Shown in pieces: positions 52,529-61,896 of a stretch of 64,000 nucleotides of DNA. The number at the start of each line of letters is the position of its first letter. Within the stretch, counting starts at the first letter, position 1. Source of the DNA: Longimicrobiales bacterium (GTDB lineage Bacteria; Gemmatimonadota; Gemmatimonadetes; Longimicrobiales; Gaopeijiaceae); the NCBI GenBank assembly GCA_951813395.1, contig OX638356.1:1405340-1469339 (forward strand). The letters run 5' to 3'. The notes beneath the pieces were generated by a model. The model ran no database searches. It was given only the letters and a program-made list of their open reading frames with translations, and had not been told where the DNA came from. A program made the translations under genes and the position numbers.

Positions 52529-53491
52529 ATGCCGCGCAGAGATCACGTCCGCGTCGCCGCCGTGCAGCCACGCGGCTATCCGTTCGACACGGCGGGCGCA
52601 GTGGAGCACCTGTGCGCGGCCACCGCCGAGGCGGGGGCGCAGGGGGCCGAACTCGTACTCTTCCCCGAGGCTTTCGTCGGCGGCTACCCCTGGGGCCTCG
52701 CGTTCGGCACCTCGGTCGGAGGCCGCAAACCGGCCGGCCGGCGCACGTTCGGGCGCTATCACGACGCCGCGATCACGGTCCCCGGCCCCGAGACGGACGC
52801 AATGGGCCGCGCCGCCAGCGAGGCGGGCGTCTACCTGGCCGCCGGCGTGATCGAGAAGGGCGCCGGCCACTCTCCGGGAACGCTCTTCTGCACGCTCCTC
52901 TACTTTGCACCCGATGGCACCATCGCCGGGCTGCACCGCAAGCTCAAGCCCACCGCGGCGGAGCGACTGATCTGGGGAGAGGGCGACGGGAGCACCCTGC
53001 CCGTCCTCGATACCCCCTTCGCGCGCGTCGGGGGACTGATCTGCTGGGAGAACTACATGCCGCTGGCGCGCATGGCCATGTACGGCAAGGGCGTGGAGAT
53101 CTACCTGGCGCCCACTGCGGACTCACGCGACCGCTGGCAGGCCACCCTGCGCCATATCGCGCTGGAGGGCCGCTGCTTCGTGATCGGCTGCAACCAGTTC
53201 GTCACCAAGGAGCACTACCCGCACGATATCGAGATCCTCGCCGAGTACGACGACTGGCCGGACACGCTGTCCCGGGGAGGGACCGCCATCTACGGCCCGC
53301 TGGGCGAACGCATCGCCGGTCCCCTGCACGGGGAAGCGGGCGTGATCCACGCCGACCTCGATCTTGGCGACATCCCGCGCGCCAAGTTCGACTTCGACGT
53401 CGTGGGCCACTACGCGCGACCGGACGTCTTCGATTTCCGCATCCGCGAGGAACCGTTGACGGCGGTAGGGATTTCGCCGCCGAATCGTTAG
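52529..53491 (+). CDS. Nitrilase-family carbon-nitrogen hydrolase
   Basis: A 320-residue enzyme; the ATG at 52529 has GGGAG upstream. The Glu-Lys-Cys triad of the family is visible: Glu47 in VLFPEAFVGGYPWG, Lys138 in LHRKLKPTAAERLIWGEGDGS, and Cys172 in GGLICWENYMPLAR. The WGEGDGS and CWENYMPL forms match true nitrilases and cyanide hydratases better than amidases, so it probably turns nitriles to acids plus ammonia. It is followed, 53 nt downstream, by ornithine aminotransferase on the same strand. The physiological substrate is unknown. Confidence 0.9.
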   Translation: MPRRDHVRVAAVQPRGYPFDTAGAVEHLCAATAEAGAQGAELVLFPEAFVGGYPWGLAFGTSVGGRKPAGRRTFGRYHDAAITVPGPETDAMGRAASEAGVYLAAGVIEKGAGHSPGTLFCTLLYFAPDGTIAGLHRKLKPTAAERLIWGEGDGSTLPVLDTPFARVGGLICWENYMPLARMAMYGKGVEIYLAPTADSRDRWQATLRHIALEGRCFVIGCNQFVTKEHYPHDIEILAEYDDWPDTLSRGGTAIYGPLGERIAGPLHGEAGVIHADLDLGDIPRAKFDFDVVGHYARPDVFDFRIREEPLTAVGISPPNR

Positions 53492-53544
53492 AATAAATAT
53501 CCCGCAAAACCGGAATATCTTTCATACCCAAGGATTAATCGGAA

Positions 53545-54771
53545 ATGACTACAGCCACCGCCAGCCCCAAATCCTCCCTTACCGACCGGTACCTGGACGA
53601 GGCAGAGCGCTTCTCCGCGCACAACTATCACCCCCTTCCGGTGGTGCTGGACCGCGGCGAGGGGTCGTGGGTATGGGACGTCGACGGGAACCGCTACCTG
53701 GACATGCTCAGCTCGTACTCCGCACTGAACCAGGGACACCGGCACCCCGTCGTCCTGAAGGCCGCGCGCGACCAGCTGGATCGCCTCACGCTAACGTCGC
53801 GCGCCTTCCACAACGACCAGATGGGCCCCTTCCTGCGGGAACTCTGCGAGGCGTCGGGGTTTGACGCGGCGCTGCCGATGAACACGGGGGCCGAAGCGGT
53901 GGAGACCGCGATCAAGATGGTGCGCAAGTGGGGATACCAGGTTCGCGGGGTCCTGGACGGCCAGGCCGAGATCATCGTGTGCGAGGACAACTTTCACGGA
54001 CGCACGACCACGATCGTCGGCTTCTCGTCCGAAGAGCAGTACCGGGAGGGCTTCGGTCCGTTCACCCCGGGATTCAAGCTGGTGCCGTACGGAGATGTCG
54101 ACGCGCTCAGGCGGGCCATCGGGCCCAACACCGTCGGCTTCATGGTCGAGCCCATACAGGGCGAGGCGGGGGTGGTCGTCCCGCCCGACGGCTACCTGCG
54201 GGAGACCGCGGCGATCTGCCGGGACAGCGGCGTGGCCTTCGTCGCCGACGAGATCCAGACGGGGCTCGGCCGTACGGGCCGGCTCTTCTGCTGTGACTGG
54301 GAGGGCGTGCGCCCGGACGTGCTCGTCGTGGGCAAGGCGCTGGGCGGCGGGGTATACCCGGTGTCGGCGGTGATCGCGGACGCCGAGTTCATGGACGTCT
54401 TCCGGCCGGGCGACCACGGATCCACCTTCGGCGGCAACCCGCTGGGCGCGGCCGTGGGCCGGGCGTCGCTGCGCGTCATCCTCGACGACGACCTGTCACG
54501 GCGCTCCGACGAGCTCGGATCGTGGTTCATGGACCGTTTGCGCGCGATCGCCTCGCCGCACGTCGAGGAGGTGCGCGGCAAGGGTTTGCTCATCGGCGTG
54601 GTGATCAGGGAGTCGTCCGGGACCGCGAGGCCGTTCTGCGAGGCGCTGCAGGAGCGCGGCATCCTCGCGAAGGAGACGCACCAGCAGATCGTCAGGTTCG
54701 CGCCGCCCCTGACGGTGGAGCGGGACGACCTCGACGCCGCGCTGGTGGAGATCGAGGCTGTTCTGAGGTAG
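53545..54771 (+). CDS. rocD: Ornithine--oxo-acid aminotransferase
   Basis: A 408-residue PLP enzyme of aminotransferase class III. Motifs include SAHNYHPLPVVLDRGEGSWVWDVDG, NTGAEAVETAIKMVRKWGY, CEDNFHGRTTTIVGFS, EPIQGEAGVVVPPDGYL, ADEIQTGLGRTGRLF and the PLP-lysine Lys264 in VVGKALGGGVYPVSAV. These are closest to RocD, which converts ornithine and 2-oxoglutarate to glutamate semialdehyde and glutamate. The AT-rich 53-bp gap upstream (53492-53544) may carry its own promoter. It is complete, with standard length. Confidence 0.93.
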   Translation: MTTATASPKSSLTDRYLDEAERFSAHNYHPLPVVLDRGEGSWVWDVDGNRYLDMLSSYSALNQGHRHPVVLKAARDQLDRLTLTSRAFHNDQMGPFLRELCEASGFDAALPMNTGAEAVETAIKMVRKWGYQVRGVLDGQAEIIVCEDNFHGRTTTIVGFSSEEQYREGFGPFTPGFKLVPYGDVDALRRAIGPNTVGFMVEPIQGEAGVVVPPDGYLRETAAICRDSGVAFVADEIQTGLGRTGRLFCCDWEGVRPDVLVVGKALGGGVYPVSAVIADAEFMDVFRPGDHGSTFGGNPLGAAVGRASLRVILDDDLSRRSDELGSWFMDRLRAIASPHVEEVRGKGLLIGVVIRESSGTARPFCEALQERGILAKETHQQIVRFAPPLTVERDDLDAALVEIEAVLR

Positions 54772-54859
54772 AAGACCGGCCGGGCTGCGGGCCGGGCCGC
54801 GAACCCGGTCGGCCGCAGATTGGTCCCGGTCTACTCGCGGCCGCCGCCACCGGACGGGG

Positions 54860-55150
54860 TCAGCCGCCCGGTGCGGCGATCGTGCCCCGCCTGGAGGTGT
54901 CGATTTCGGCCGCTTCGCCCTCGTCGAACAGAACCGCGCCGATCTGCCCGTAGAGGAAGTCGCGCGACTCCGCCTTGCGGGGGTCGAGCCCGTAGTGGTT
55001 GATCAGCAGGGTCTGGTGCTGAAGCCAGTCCCGCCAGCAACCTGCGCAGATCTCCCGCTGAATCCGCTCCCCGAGCTCCGATCGAAACGGCGGACGGGGC
55101 AACGCGGGTACCGGATCTCCCGGGTGGCGGCGGCAATCGATGGTGTTCAC
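54860..55150 (-). CDS. Fe(II)-trafficking/oxidative damage protection protein, YggX-like
   Basis: A 96-residue protein from the GTG at 55150 (an ATG at 55165 is equally possible; neither has a clear ribosome site). The YggX pattern is visible: VNTIDCRRHPGD with the conserved early Cys, LPRPPFRSELGERIQREIC, CWRDWLQHQTLLINHYGLDP, and SRDFLYGQIGAVLFDEG. YggX-type proteins protect iron-sulfur proteins from oxidative damage in the cytoplasm. The C-terminal tail is longer than usual. It is divergent from the DksA/TraR-like gene, with 144 bp between the starts. Confidence 0.85.
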   Translation of the reverse strand: MNTIDCRRHPGDPVPALPRPPFRSELGERIQREICAGCWRDWLQHQTLLINHYGLDPRKAESRDFLYGQIGAVLFDEGEAAEIDTSRRGTIAAPGG

Positions 55151-55294
55151 GCGACAAGATAACATCGCCGGAACGGTTCCGGAGCACGGCAGCGCGCCCC
55201 CCGGACGAGGCGCCGTCCGCGCGGCCGCATCTGGACGCTGGTTCGCCGAGGCTTAGATTTGCTCTCATGCATCGAATGCAGGCAACGGAGGTAC

Positions 55295-55735
55295 ATGATG
55301 TCTTCAGCGAGAACGCCCGAGACCAATTCCGCGGCAAACGGCGAGGGCCCCCTGTTCAGCAAGGAACAGCTGGCGCACCTGGAAAACAGGCTGCTGGAGG
55401 AGCGGAGCAGGGCGCTCCGCGGCCTGGGCGTTTTCAACCAGGCGGCCCAGGAAGACCGGGGGGCCGTCGATTCGGACCTGGCGGCCTACACCGATCACAT
55501 GGCGGATCAGGGGACCGAGGCGATGGAGCGGGAGAAGGCAGCCCTCTTCGCGACCAAGGAGGGGCGCTACCTCTACAGGCTTCAGGAGGCGCTTCGCCGC
55601 CTGTACCGCGACCCGGACAACTTCGGCCGCTGCCACGGCACCGGGAAGCCCATCACCTTCCAGCGCCTTGACGCGCTACCTCACGCCCGTTACTGCATCG
55701 AGTACAAGCTGGAATTGGAGGAGCGGGAGGGCTGA
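55295..55735 (+). CDS. DksA/TraR-family RNA polymerase-binding protein with a two-cysteine zinc-finger remnant
   Basis: A 146-residue protein; ATGs at 55295 and 55298 both follow a GGAGG. The coiled-coil part runs to about residue 100 and includes an acidic tip-like DHMADQGTEAMERE. The C-terminal finger motif reads GRCHGTGKPITFQRLDALPHARYCIEY: Cys113 and Cys134 are kept, but the other two zinc cysteines are Thr116 and Tyr137. Loss of two cysteines is known in Pseudomonas DksA2, which works without zinc. It probably binds the polymerase secondary channel and modulates stringent-response promoters. Confidence 0.85.
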   Translation: MMSSARTPETNSAANGEGPLFSKEQLAHLENRLLEERSRALRGLGVFNQAAQEDRGAVDSDLAAYTDHMADQGTEAMEREKAALFATKEGRYLYRLQEALRRLYRDPDNFGRCHGTGKPITFQRLDALPHARYCIEYKLELEEREG

Positions 55736-55746
55736 CCCGGGCGGGT

Positions 55747-56886
55747 TCACCTCATCGCTGCCAGGAGCTTCTGGCCCAGGACCTTCGCCTGCCAATCCCG
55801 CACGCCGTCGACAGCGGCGAGTTCCTGAAGACTCTGCGGATTTGCGGCCGCTACAGCGCGCAGCACGTTGTTCGCCATGACGCGGCCGCGGTCCAGCGTC
55901 AATTCGCCGGCCACCCGGTTGCGTGCGGCCTTCAGGCGCTCGAAGGTGGCCTCTTCTTCCGGGGTCGGGCGCGTTCGCGTCCTTGCCGGAAACGGGTAGG
56001 GCGACAGCTCGGCGGCGCGGAGGCGGTCAACCTCCTCCAACGCGCGCAGGAGCGATTCGCCCCTGCTGTGGGCGAGCCGGGCCGGGAATCCCCTCACCCC
56101 CGCAAGCCGATGAAGGGAGTTGGGAGACCTGAGGACAACCTCCAGCAGCGCGGCGTCGGAAGCCACTCTGAACGGAGCACGGTCCAGGTCGCGCGCGACG
56201 GTGTCCCGCCAGCCGATGACGGCGCGGAGCGCGGTGACGGCCCGCGGGTGCAGACGGCGTGCCTCCCTGAAGCGAGTCACAGGATCGACCGGCGGCGCCG
56301 GTGTGTCGGGGGATGTCGCATTTCGGACGAGCCACGCGCACTCCTCCTCCGCCCAGGATGTGCGGCTCACCTCTCGCAGCCGCTCGCCGAGAACGTCGGC
56401 CAGGCGATGGAGGTAGCGCGTGTCCCCTGCGGCGTACTCGACCATCTCCGCCGACAGCGGCCGTCGAGCCCAGTCCGCCTTCTGAAACTTCTTGGAGACC
56501 CGAATGCCGAGGTGTCGTTCGAGCAGCGCCTGCAGGCCCACCGCGGGCTCTCCGAGAAGACCGGCCGCCACCTGGGTGTCGACCAGGTTGGCCACCCCGA
56601 TGTCGAGATCGCGGCGCAGGAGACGGAGATCGTAGGCCGCGCCGTGCATCAGCACCCGGCGTTGCGGGCTCTCCAGTGCCTTCAGTGTGGGGGTGAGGTC
56701 AACCGCGAGAGGGTCCAGCACGAACGTCTGCTGCGGTGTTGAGAGCTGTACCAGGCAGAGCCGGTCCGAGTAGCGGTGGTAGCCCGCGGCTTCGCAGTCG
56801 ACGGCGATGGCGTCGGCCACGGCGATGGCACGCCCCGCTTTCCGTGCAAGCTCGGGTGTGTCCACGTAAGACGTGACTCTCGGCAA
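55747..56886 (-). CDS. rnd: Ribonuclease D
   Basis: About 379 residues from a TTG at 56886 (a GTG at 56865 is the alternative; no ATG is available). The DEDD exonuclease motifs are present: Exo I AIAVDCEAAGYHRYSDRLCLVQLST, Exo II MHGAAYDLRLLRRDL, and Exo III SAEMVEYAAGDTRYLHRLADVL. Two HRDC-like regions follow (RLHPRAVTALRAVIGWRDTVARDLDRAPFRV and a final one). It trims RNA 3' ends, such as tRNA precursors. It is convergent with the DksA-like gene (11-nt gap) and divergent from pyk. Confidence 0.9.
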   Translation of the reverse strand: MPRVTSYVDTPELARKAGRAIAVADAIAVDCEAAGYHRYSDRLCLVQLSTPQQTFVLDPLAVDLTPTLKALESPQRRVLMHGAAYDLRLLRRDLDIGVANLVDTQVAAGLLGEPAVGLQALLERHLGIRVSKKFQKADWARRPLSAEMVEYAAGDTRYLHRLADVLGERLREVSRTSWAEEECAWLVRNATSPDTPAPPVDPVTRFREARRLHPRAVTALRAVIGWRDTVARDLDRAPFRVASDAALLEVVLRSPNSLHRLAGVRGFPARLAHSRGESLLRALEEVDRLRAAELSPYPFPARTRTRPTPEEEATFERLKAARNRVAGELTLDRGRVMANNVLRAVAAANPQSLQELAAVDGVRDWQAKVLGQKLLAAMR

Positions 56887-57042
56887 GTTGTCGCGCGTCC
56901 GTTCGGGTGAAGCCGTCGCAAGTGGTCGGCCGCAACAAACTAACCTAGCTTCACTCCCAGCGTTCCACGATGCGCGCGGATGGCACTCACGGCTGCGGTC
57001 CTGGAGGCCACGCGTCCTACCGGAAGGAGTGTGTTGCAGCGG

Positions 57043-58461
57043 ATGCTGAGAACGAAAGTGGTCGCGACGATGGGGCCGGCCAGCTCCACGCCGGAGGTCG
57101 TCACCGATCTTGCACGTGCCGGGATGGACATCGCACGGATCAACATGTCCCACGGCAACCATGAGCACCATCGGCACGGCGTGCGGCTGGTGCGGGAAGC
57201 CGCACGAAAGGTCGGCCGCCCCGTCGCCATCCTGGCCGACCTTCAGGGACCCAAGCTCCGCGTTGGAAGCCTCGAGAAGCCCATGACCCTGAACGACGGC
57301 GACGTGGTCACGATCGCGCCCGACGGCGAGCAGTCGCCGGGCGAGATTCCGACCGGCTACACCCAGCTCGCCGACGAGGTCACGCGTGGCACGCAGGTGC
57401 TCCTCGACGATGGGCAGCTGGAGCTGGAGTGCATCAGGACCGATGGGCGGCGCGCGGTCTTCAAGGTGGTTCGTGGCGGGCTCCTCCGTTCGCGCAAGGG
57501 CATCAATCTGCCGGGCATCGCCGTGAAGACGCCGGCGGTGACCGAAAAGGACAGCGAGGATCTGGACTTCGCCCTCGAAATGGATGTCGAGTTCATCGGA
57601 CTTTCGTTTGTTCGCAACGTCAACGATGTGCTTGGACTGAAGGACCGGATCAAGGGCCGGGCATGGCTCGTCAGCAAGATCGAGAAGGCTCAGGCGCTCG
57701 AAGAGCTCGACGGAATCATGTCGTTCAGCGACGCCGTCATGGTGGCCCGGGGCGACCTCGGGGTGGAGTTGCCCTTCGCATCCGTGCCGCTTGCCCAAAA
57801 GCGGATCATACAAGCGGCGAACGGACACGGCTGCCCGGTCATCACGGCGACGCAAATGCTCGAGTCGATGACCATGTACCCGCGCCCGACCCGGGCGGAA
57901 ACGTCGGATGTGGCGAACGCGATCATCGACGGAACCGACGCGGTGATGCTTTCGGGAGAGACGGCGGTGGGCAAGTTCCCCGTGAGGACGGTGGAGGTCA
58001 TGGTCGGCATTGCGCGCGAAATTGAACGGAGCGGCGTGCTCGAGAAAGGGCCCCACTATCTGGACCAGATGGGACCCATCCGCCGTCGCGGAGCCTCTCC
58101 CCGTGAGCACGCGGTCGCCGCTTCGTCGGTGCGCGCGGCGCGGGATCTGAACGCACCGGCGATCATCGTGATCACCCGCAGCGGTTTCTCGGCCCGGCTG
58201 GTCGCATCCTACCGTCCTCCCATCCCGGTCTTCTCCGTCTGCACCGACCGCAAGGTCCAGCGCCAGCTCTCCGGGGTGTGGGGCGTGCAACCGGTATTGG
58301 CGGAGCGCGGGGAGATCACCTACCAGAACCTGACCGACTTCGGCAAGCGCGTCGTGCTCGGCTCCGGCATCGGCCAAACCGGCGATCCGGTGATCGTGAC
58401 GTCGGGCCTGCCGTTTCACTCACCCGGCTCGACCAATACCATGCGTATCGAGCAGCTGTAG
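57043..58461 (+). CDS. pyk: Pyruvate kinase
   Basis: About 472 residues from the ATG at 57043. Upstream TTG (57034) and GTG (57031) lie closer to the AAGGAG at 57024-57029, so translation may begin a few codons earlier. Family motifs include RTKVVATMGPASSTPEVV, ARINMSHGNHEHH, ADLQGPKLRVG, LFFALEMDVEFIGLSFVRN-like core, SKIEKAQALEEL (catalytic Lys), VMVARGDLGVELP and ATQMLESMTMYPRPTRAE. The C-terminal regulatory domain is present. It makes pyruvate and ATP from phosphoenolpyruvate, the last step of glycolysis. It heads a run of carbon-metabolism genes including pgi and a transaldolase. Confidence 0.95.
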   Translation: MLRTKVVATMGPASSTPEVVTDLARAGMDIARINMSHGNHEHHRHGVRLVREAARKVGRPVAILADLQGPKLRVGSLEKPMTLNDGDVVTIAPDGEQSPGEIPTGYTQLADEVTRGTQVLLDDGQLELECIRTDGRRAVFKVVRGGLLRSRKGINLPGIAVKTPAVTEKDSEDLDFALEMDVEFIGLSFVRNVNDVLGLKDRIKGRAWLVSKIEKAQALEELDGIMSFSDAVMVARGDLGVELPFASVPLAQKRIIQAANGHGCPVITATQMLESMTMYPRPTRAETSDVANAIIDGTDAVMLSGETAVGKFPVRTVEVMVGIAREIERSGVLEKGPHYLDQMGPIRRRGASPREHAVAASSVRAARDLNAPAIIVITRSGFSARLVASYRPPIPVFSVCTDRKVQRQLSGVWGVQPVLAERGEITYQNLTDFGKRVVLGSGIGQTGDPVIVTSGLPFHSPGSTNTMRIEQL

Positions 58462-58497
58462 CACGCGTCCATCCAGCGGCGGCGAGAGACCATCGAA

Positions 58498-59277
58498 TTG
58501 CGCTTGACCTTTCTTGGGACCGGCACCTCCTTCGGCGTTCCCGTGATCGGGTGCACATGCGCCAACTGCACGTCGTCGGACCCGCGCGACAGAAGAACGC
58601 GTCACGGAGCGCTGCTGACGCTGGAGAGCGGGAACCTCCTTGTCGACACCCCGCCCGAACTGCGGCTCCAACTGCTCGCCGCAGGCGTCGACCGCGTCCA
58701 TGCGGTCTGGTACACGCACCTTCACGCCGACCACGTTCACGGGATCGACGACGTGCGCATCTTCTCCTCTCGGGGGCGTGGCCCGGTCCCGACCTATCTG
58801 CCCGAGGAATCGCGGCCGGAAATGGAGTCGCGATTCTCCTACATCTTCGATGACAGCGTCGCGGTGGCCAGGGGGACCAGCAAGCCGAAGCTGGAACTGA
58901 GTACGTACGTGGAAAACGTGGCGGTGGCCGTGCTCGGCGCCGACATCACGCCGTTCAGGGTTCCCCACGGCCCTGCTGACGCGTTCGGCTTCCGTGTGGG
59001 TTCGCTCGGATACGTAACCGACGCAAAGCGCCTCCCCGCGGCGGCCCGGGGCATCCTGGACGGAGTCGAGACTCTCGTGCTGAACGCGCTCTGGTGGGGC
59101 CGGCCGCACCCCACGCACTTCAACATCGAGGAAGCCGTGGAGGCCGCGCGCGACATCGGGGCCCGCCGGACGTTCCTGACTCACCTCACCCATTTCGTCG
59201 GGTACCGCGACCTGGCGGCGGCCCTTCCACCGGGGATCGAGCCCGCGTACGACGGCCTCGTCGTGGATCTGGGCTAG
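58498..59277 (+). CDS. MBL-fold metallohydrolase, PhnP-like
   Basis: A 259-residue protein from a TTG at 58498; the sequence LRLTFLGTGTSFGVPVIGCTCANC then follows as expected for the family. The metal-binding motif THLHADHVHGIDD gives His74, His76, Asp78 and His79, and THLTHFVGY supplies a later histidine. The GC-x-C-x-x-C cluster near residues 19-24 is the structural zinc site of PhnP-type phosphodiesterases. The substrate is probably a cyclic phosphodiester, though many genome members act on unknown compounds. It lies 36 nt after pyk and 6 nt before pgi. Confidence 0.87.
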   Translation: MRLTFLGTGTSFGVPVIGCTCANCTSSDPRDRRTRHGALLTLESGNLLVDTPPELRLQLLAAGVDRVHAVWYTHLHADHVHGIDDVRIFSSRGRGPVPTYLPEESRPEMESRFSYIFDDSVAVARGTSKPKLELSTYVENVAVAVLGADITPFRVPHGPADAFGFRVGSLGYVTDAKRLPAAARGILDGVETLVLNALWWGRPHPTHFNIEEAVEAARDIGARRTFLTHLTHFVGYRDLAAALPPGIEPAYDGLVVDLG

Positions 59278-59283
59278 CCGCCC

Positions 59284-60687
59284 GTGGACAAGAGCGTGAC
59301 CTCCCCGACGATCGACTTTGCCAACGCGTTGGCGGGCGTGGTCCCGGGGACCGGAATCGACCCGGGCCGGCTTCGCGGCGACCTGGCCGCGCGCTTCCGG
59401 GACGCCCACGCGGCGGTGGCGGCGCGCAGGCGCTCCGGCGAGATGGGGTTCTTCGAGCTGCCCGCCGATCACCATCTCGCCGAGCGCACCGCGGCTGCCG
59501 CCGCGACGGTGGCCCGGCGCTGCGAGTCCCTGGTCGTCATCGGGATCGGCGGGTCCGCGCTCGGCACCGCCGCGCTGAGGGACGCCCTGCTGCCACCCTC
59601 GTGGAACGAGCTGGACGCGGCCTCGCGCGGCGACCGTCCGCGGCTCCACCTCATGGACAACCCGGATCCGGATTCCGTCGCTGCGCTGCTCGGCCGCCTG
59701 GATCCGGCGGGCACCTGCTTCAACGTGGTCAGCAAGTCGGGATCGACCGCTGAGACCATGGCCCATTTCCTGATCGCCTGGGAGTGGGTGGAGTCCGCGT
59801 TGGGTCCAGGCGGGTTGCGGGACCGTTTCGTCGTGACGACATCGCCTGGGCGCGGTGGCCTGCGCGGGCTCGCCAGGGACCATGGTCTCTGCACACTCGA
59901 CGTGCCCCACGCCGTGGGCGGGCGGTTCTCGGTGCTGTCGCCCGCCGGACTGTTCCCGGCGGCTGCGACGGGCATCGATATCGACTCGGTGCTGGCAGGC
60001 GCCGCGGAGATGGCCACACGCTGCTCCACCCCGGAGCTGCCGGGGAATCCCGCGGGAATCCTCGCGACGCTGTTGCACGTCGCCGACACCGAAATGGATT
60101 GCCATGTGCAGGTCTTCATGCCGTACGCCGACCGTTTGCGGGGACTGGCATACTGGATACAGCAGCTCTGGGCCGAATCGCTCGGCAAGTCGGTCGACCG
60201 CGCTGGCCGGCTCGTCGAGAGCGGGCCCACCCCTCTGCCGTCCTTCGGCGCCAGCGACCAGCATTCGCTTCTGCAGCTGCTCATGGAGGGGCCTCGAGAC
60301 AAGATCGTCGTCTTTCTGGGCAGGGACGCGCCGGAGCGGGACGTGGATATCCCGGCGCGTTTCGCGGAAGAGCCGGCGCTGGCCTATCTCGGTGGTCACA
60401 CGCTGTTCGACCTCCTGGACGCCGAACGCCGCGCAACCTCCGAGGCGTTGAGGAGGGAGGGACGCCCGAGCCTCGCCGTGATGACGGAGCGACTGGACGC
60501 GCATGCCGTTGGGAGCCTGTTGATGCTCTTCCAGATCGCGGCCGTATACTCGGGTGAGCTCTACGATGTGAATCCCATGGATCAGCCGGGGGTCGAACTG
60601 GGGAAGAAGTTGACCTTCGGTTTGATGGGACGTGACGGATACGCCCGACCCGAGGTGCCCCCGTCCGATTCACGTTGGCGTGTCTGA
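59284..60687 (+). CDS. pgi: Glucose-6-phosphate isomerase
   Basis: A 467-residue enzyme from the GTG at 59284. Sugar-isomerase motifs are visible: VVIGIGGSALGTAALRDALL, FNVVSKSGSTAETMAHFLIAWEW, HAVGGRFSVLSPAGLFPAAA, WAESLGKSVDR and GASDQHSLLQLLMEGP, with NPMDQPGVELGKKLT near the end (catalytic Lys). It interconverts glucose-6-phosphate and fructose-6-phosphate. It starts 6 nt after the MBL gene, so both share a transcript with pyk. The chain is shorter than E. coli Pgi and matches the compact bacterial/archaeal form. Confidence 0.93.
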   Translation: MDKSVTSPTIDFANALAGVVPGTGIDPGRLRGDLAARFRDAHAAVAARRRSGEMGFFELPADHHLAERTAAAAATVARRCESLVVIGIGGSALGTAALRDALLPPSWNELDAASRGDRPRLHLMDNPDPDSVAALLGRLDPAGTCFNVVSKSGSTAETMAHFLIAWEWVESALGPGGLRDRFVVTTSPGRGGLRGLARDHGLCTLDVPHAVGGRFSVLSPAGLFPAAATGIDIDSVLAGAAEMATRCSTPELPGNPAGILATLLHVADTEMDCHVQVFMPYADRLRGLAYWIQQLWAESLGKSVDRAGRLVESGPTPLPSFGASDQHSLLQLLMEGPRDKIVVFLGRDAPERDVDIPARFAEEPALAYLGGHTLFDLLDAERRATSEALRREGRPSLAVMTERLDAHAVGSLLMLFQIAAVYSGELYDVNPMDQPGVELGKKLTFGLMGRDGYARPEVPPSDSRWRV

Positions 60688-60766
60688 TCCGGCGCGTGTA
60701 GCTTAATCGGCGCCGGGTGATTCGGTCTCCGAAATGGAGTCAACGGCAACCATCCAGGAGGAGAGG

Positions 60767-61174
60767 ATGAGTTCTGGAGAAGATCAACACACTGTAATAA
60801 TCGAGAAGGACCGCGGTCCCGAAATCGGAGCGTTTCTTGTCGGGGCGCTCGTCGGAGCGGGTCTCGCGCTACTCTTCGCGCCGGGATCGGGCACCGAAAC
60901 GCAGCGGCGGATCCGTAAACAGGCGAAGAAGCTGAGGGAGCTCACCGAGGAACGGGTCCGGGGGCTGCGCGAGGACCTCGGAACGCGGATGGACTCGGCG
61001 AAGGGCGTGGTGGCGCAGGGACGGCAGATGGCGACGGAAGCCCGCGGCGAACTGGAAGAGAAGCTGGAGCGGTCGAAGGCGGCCTACCGCGCGGGCATCG
61101 AGGCGGCTCGCACGGAGTCGCAACGGCAGCTTGCAGACGGCGAGAGCCCGCAAGCGTCAGAAGGGGACGCCTGA
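60767..61174 (+). CDS. YtxH-domain membrane-anchored protein
   Basis: A 135-residue protein from the ATG at 60767, which has a strong AGGAGGAG upstream. After a short polar start it has one membrane segment ([23 protein letters not shown]), the YtxH hallmark including the [11 protein letters not shown] turn. A long charged helical tail follows ([41 protein letters not shown]) that should form a coiled coil in the cytoplasm. YtxH proteins are stress-associated in several bacteria, with no known mechanism. It sits between pgi and the transaldolase gene. Confidence 0.85.
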   Translation: MSSGEDQHTVIIEKDRGPEIGAFLVGALVGAGLALLFAPGSGTETQRRIRKQAKKLRELTEERVRGLREDLGTRMDSAKGVVAQGRQMATEARGELEEKLERSKAAYRAGIEAARTESQRQLADGESPQASEGDA

Positions 61175-61211
61175 CAGCAACGCGATACTGTATCCGGAGG
61201 AGCCCAACCAC

Positions 61212-61892
61212 GTGAAGATCTACCTGGACACCGCCAACCTGGACGAAATCCGCGAAGCCGCCAGTTGGGGAATCCTGAGCGGCGTAACGACGAATCCCAG
61301 CCTGATGGCGAAGGAGACCGGAGCCGATTTCGAGGACACGATCCGGACCATCGCCGGCCTCGTCGACGGCCCCATCAGCGCCGAGACCGTCTCGGAGGAC
61401 GCCGACGGCATGGTCGCCGAGGGAAGAGAGTACGCGAACTGGCACCCCAACGTGATCATCAAGGTGCCGAGCACCCCGGCGGGGCTGCAGGCCGTACACC
61501 GGCTCGGGCAGGAAGGCATCCGCTGCAACGTGACGCTGGTCTTCAATGCGAACCAGGCGCTGATGGCCGCTTTGGCGGGCGCGTTCGTGGTGTCGCCGTT
61601 CGTCGGGCGGGTCGACGACATGTCCCACGACGGGATGGAGCTGATCCGGGAGATTGCCGCCATCTTCGAGCAGAATCCGGACATCCACACCCGGATCCTC
61701 GCCGCTTCGATCCGTCATCCCCGCCACGTGATCGAGTCCGCCCTGGCCGGGGCCCACATTGCCACCTGCCCCTTCAAGGTCCTCCGGCAGAGCATGAAAC
61801 ACCCCCTTACCGACCGCGGGATGGCCAGCTTCCTCGCCGACTGGAAGGCGCGAGAGGCGACCATGGCGGTGACGGCGGGGGCAGGGGTCTGA
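61212..61892 (+). CDS. Small transaldolase / fructose-6-phosphate aldolase (TalC-type)
   Basis: A 226-residue enzyme from the GTG at 61212, with GGAGGAG centred about 12 nt upstream. The family pattern is clear: [48 protein letters not shown], the Schiff-base lysine in [16 protein letters not shown], and [31 protein letters not shown]. The short length distinguishes it from full-size transaldolase. TalC members act either as transaldolases in the pentose-phosphate pathway or as fructose-6-phosphate aldolases; the sequence alone does not settle which. It lies 4 nt before smpB. Confidence 0.92.
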   Translation: MKIYLDTANLDEIREAASWGILSGVTTNPSLMAKETGADFEDTIRTIAGLVDGPISAETVSEDADGMVAEGREYANWHPNVIIKVPSTPAGLQAVHRLGQEGIRCNVTLVFNANQALMAALAGAFVVSPFVGRVDDMSHDGMELIREIAAIFEQNPDIHTRILAASIRHPRHVIESALAGAHIATCPFKVLRQSMKHPLTDRGMASFLADWKAREATMAVTAGAGV

Positions 61893-61896
61893 TCTC

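Noticed and set aside
60695-60766. A tRNA-like opening (GTGTAGCTTAAT) between pgi and the YtxH gene
   Set aside because: No complementary acceptor ends, anticodon arm or TTCRA-type T-loop follows within 75-95 nt. The TAGCTTAAT is more likely part of a promoter.
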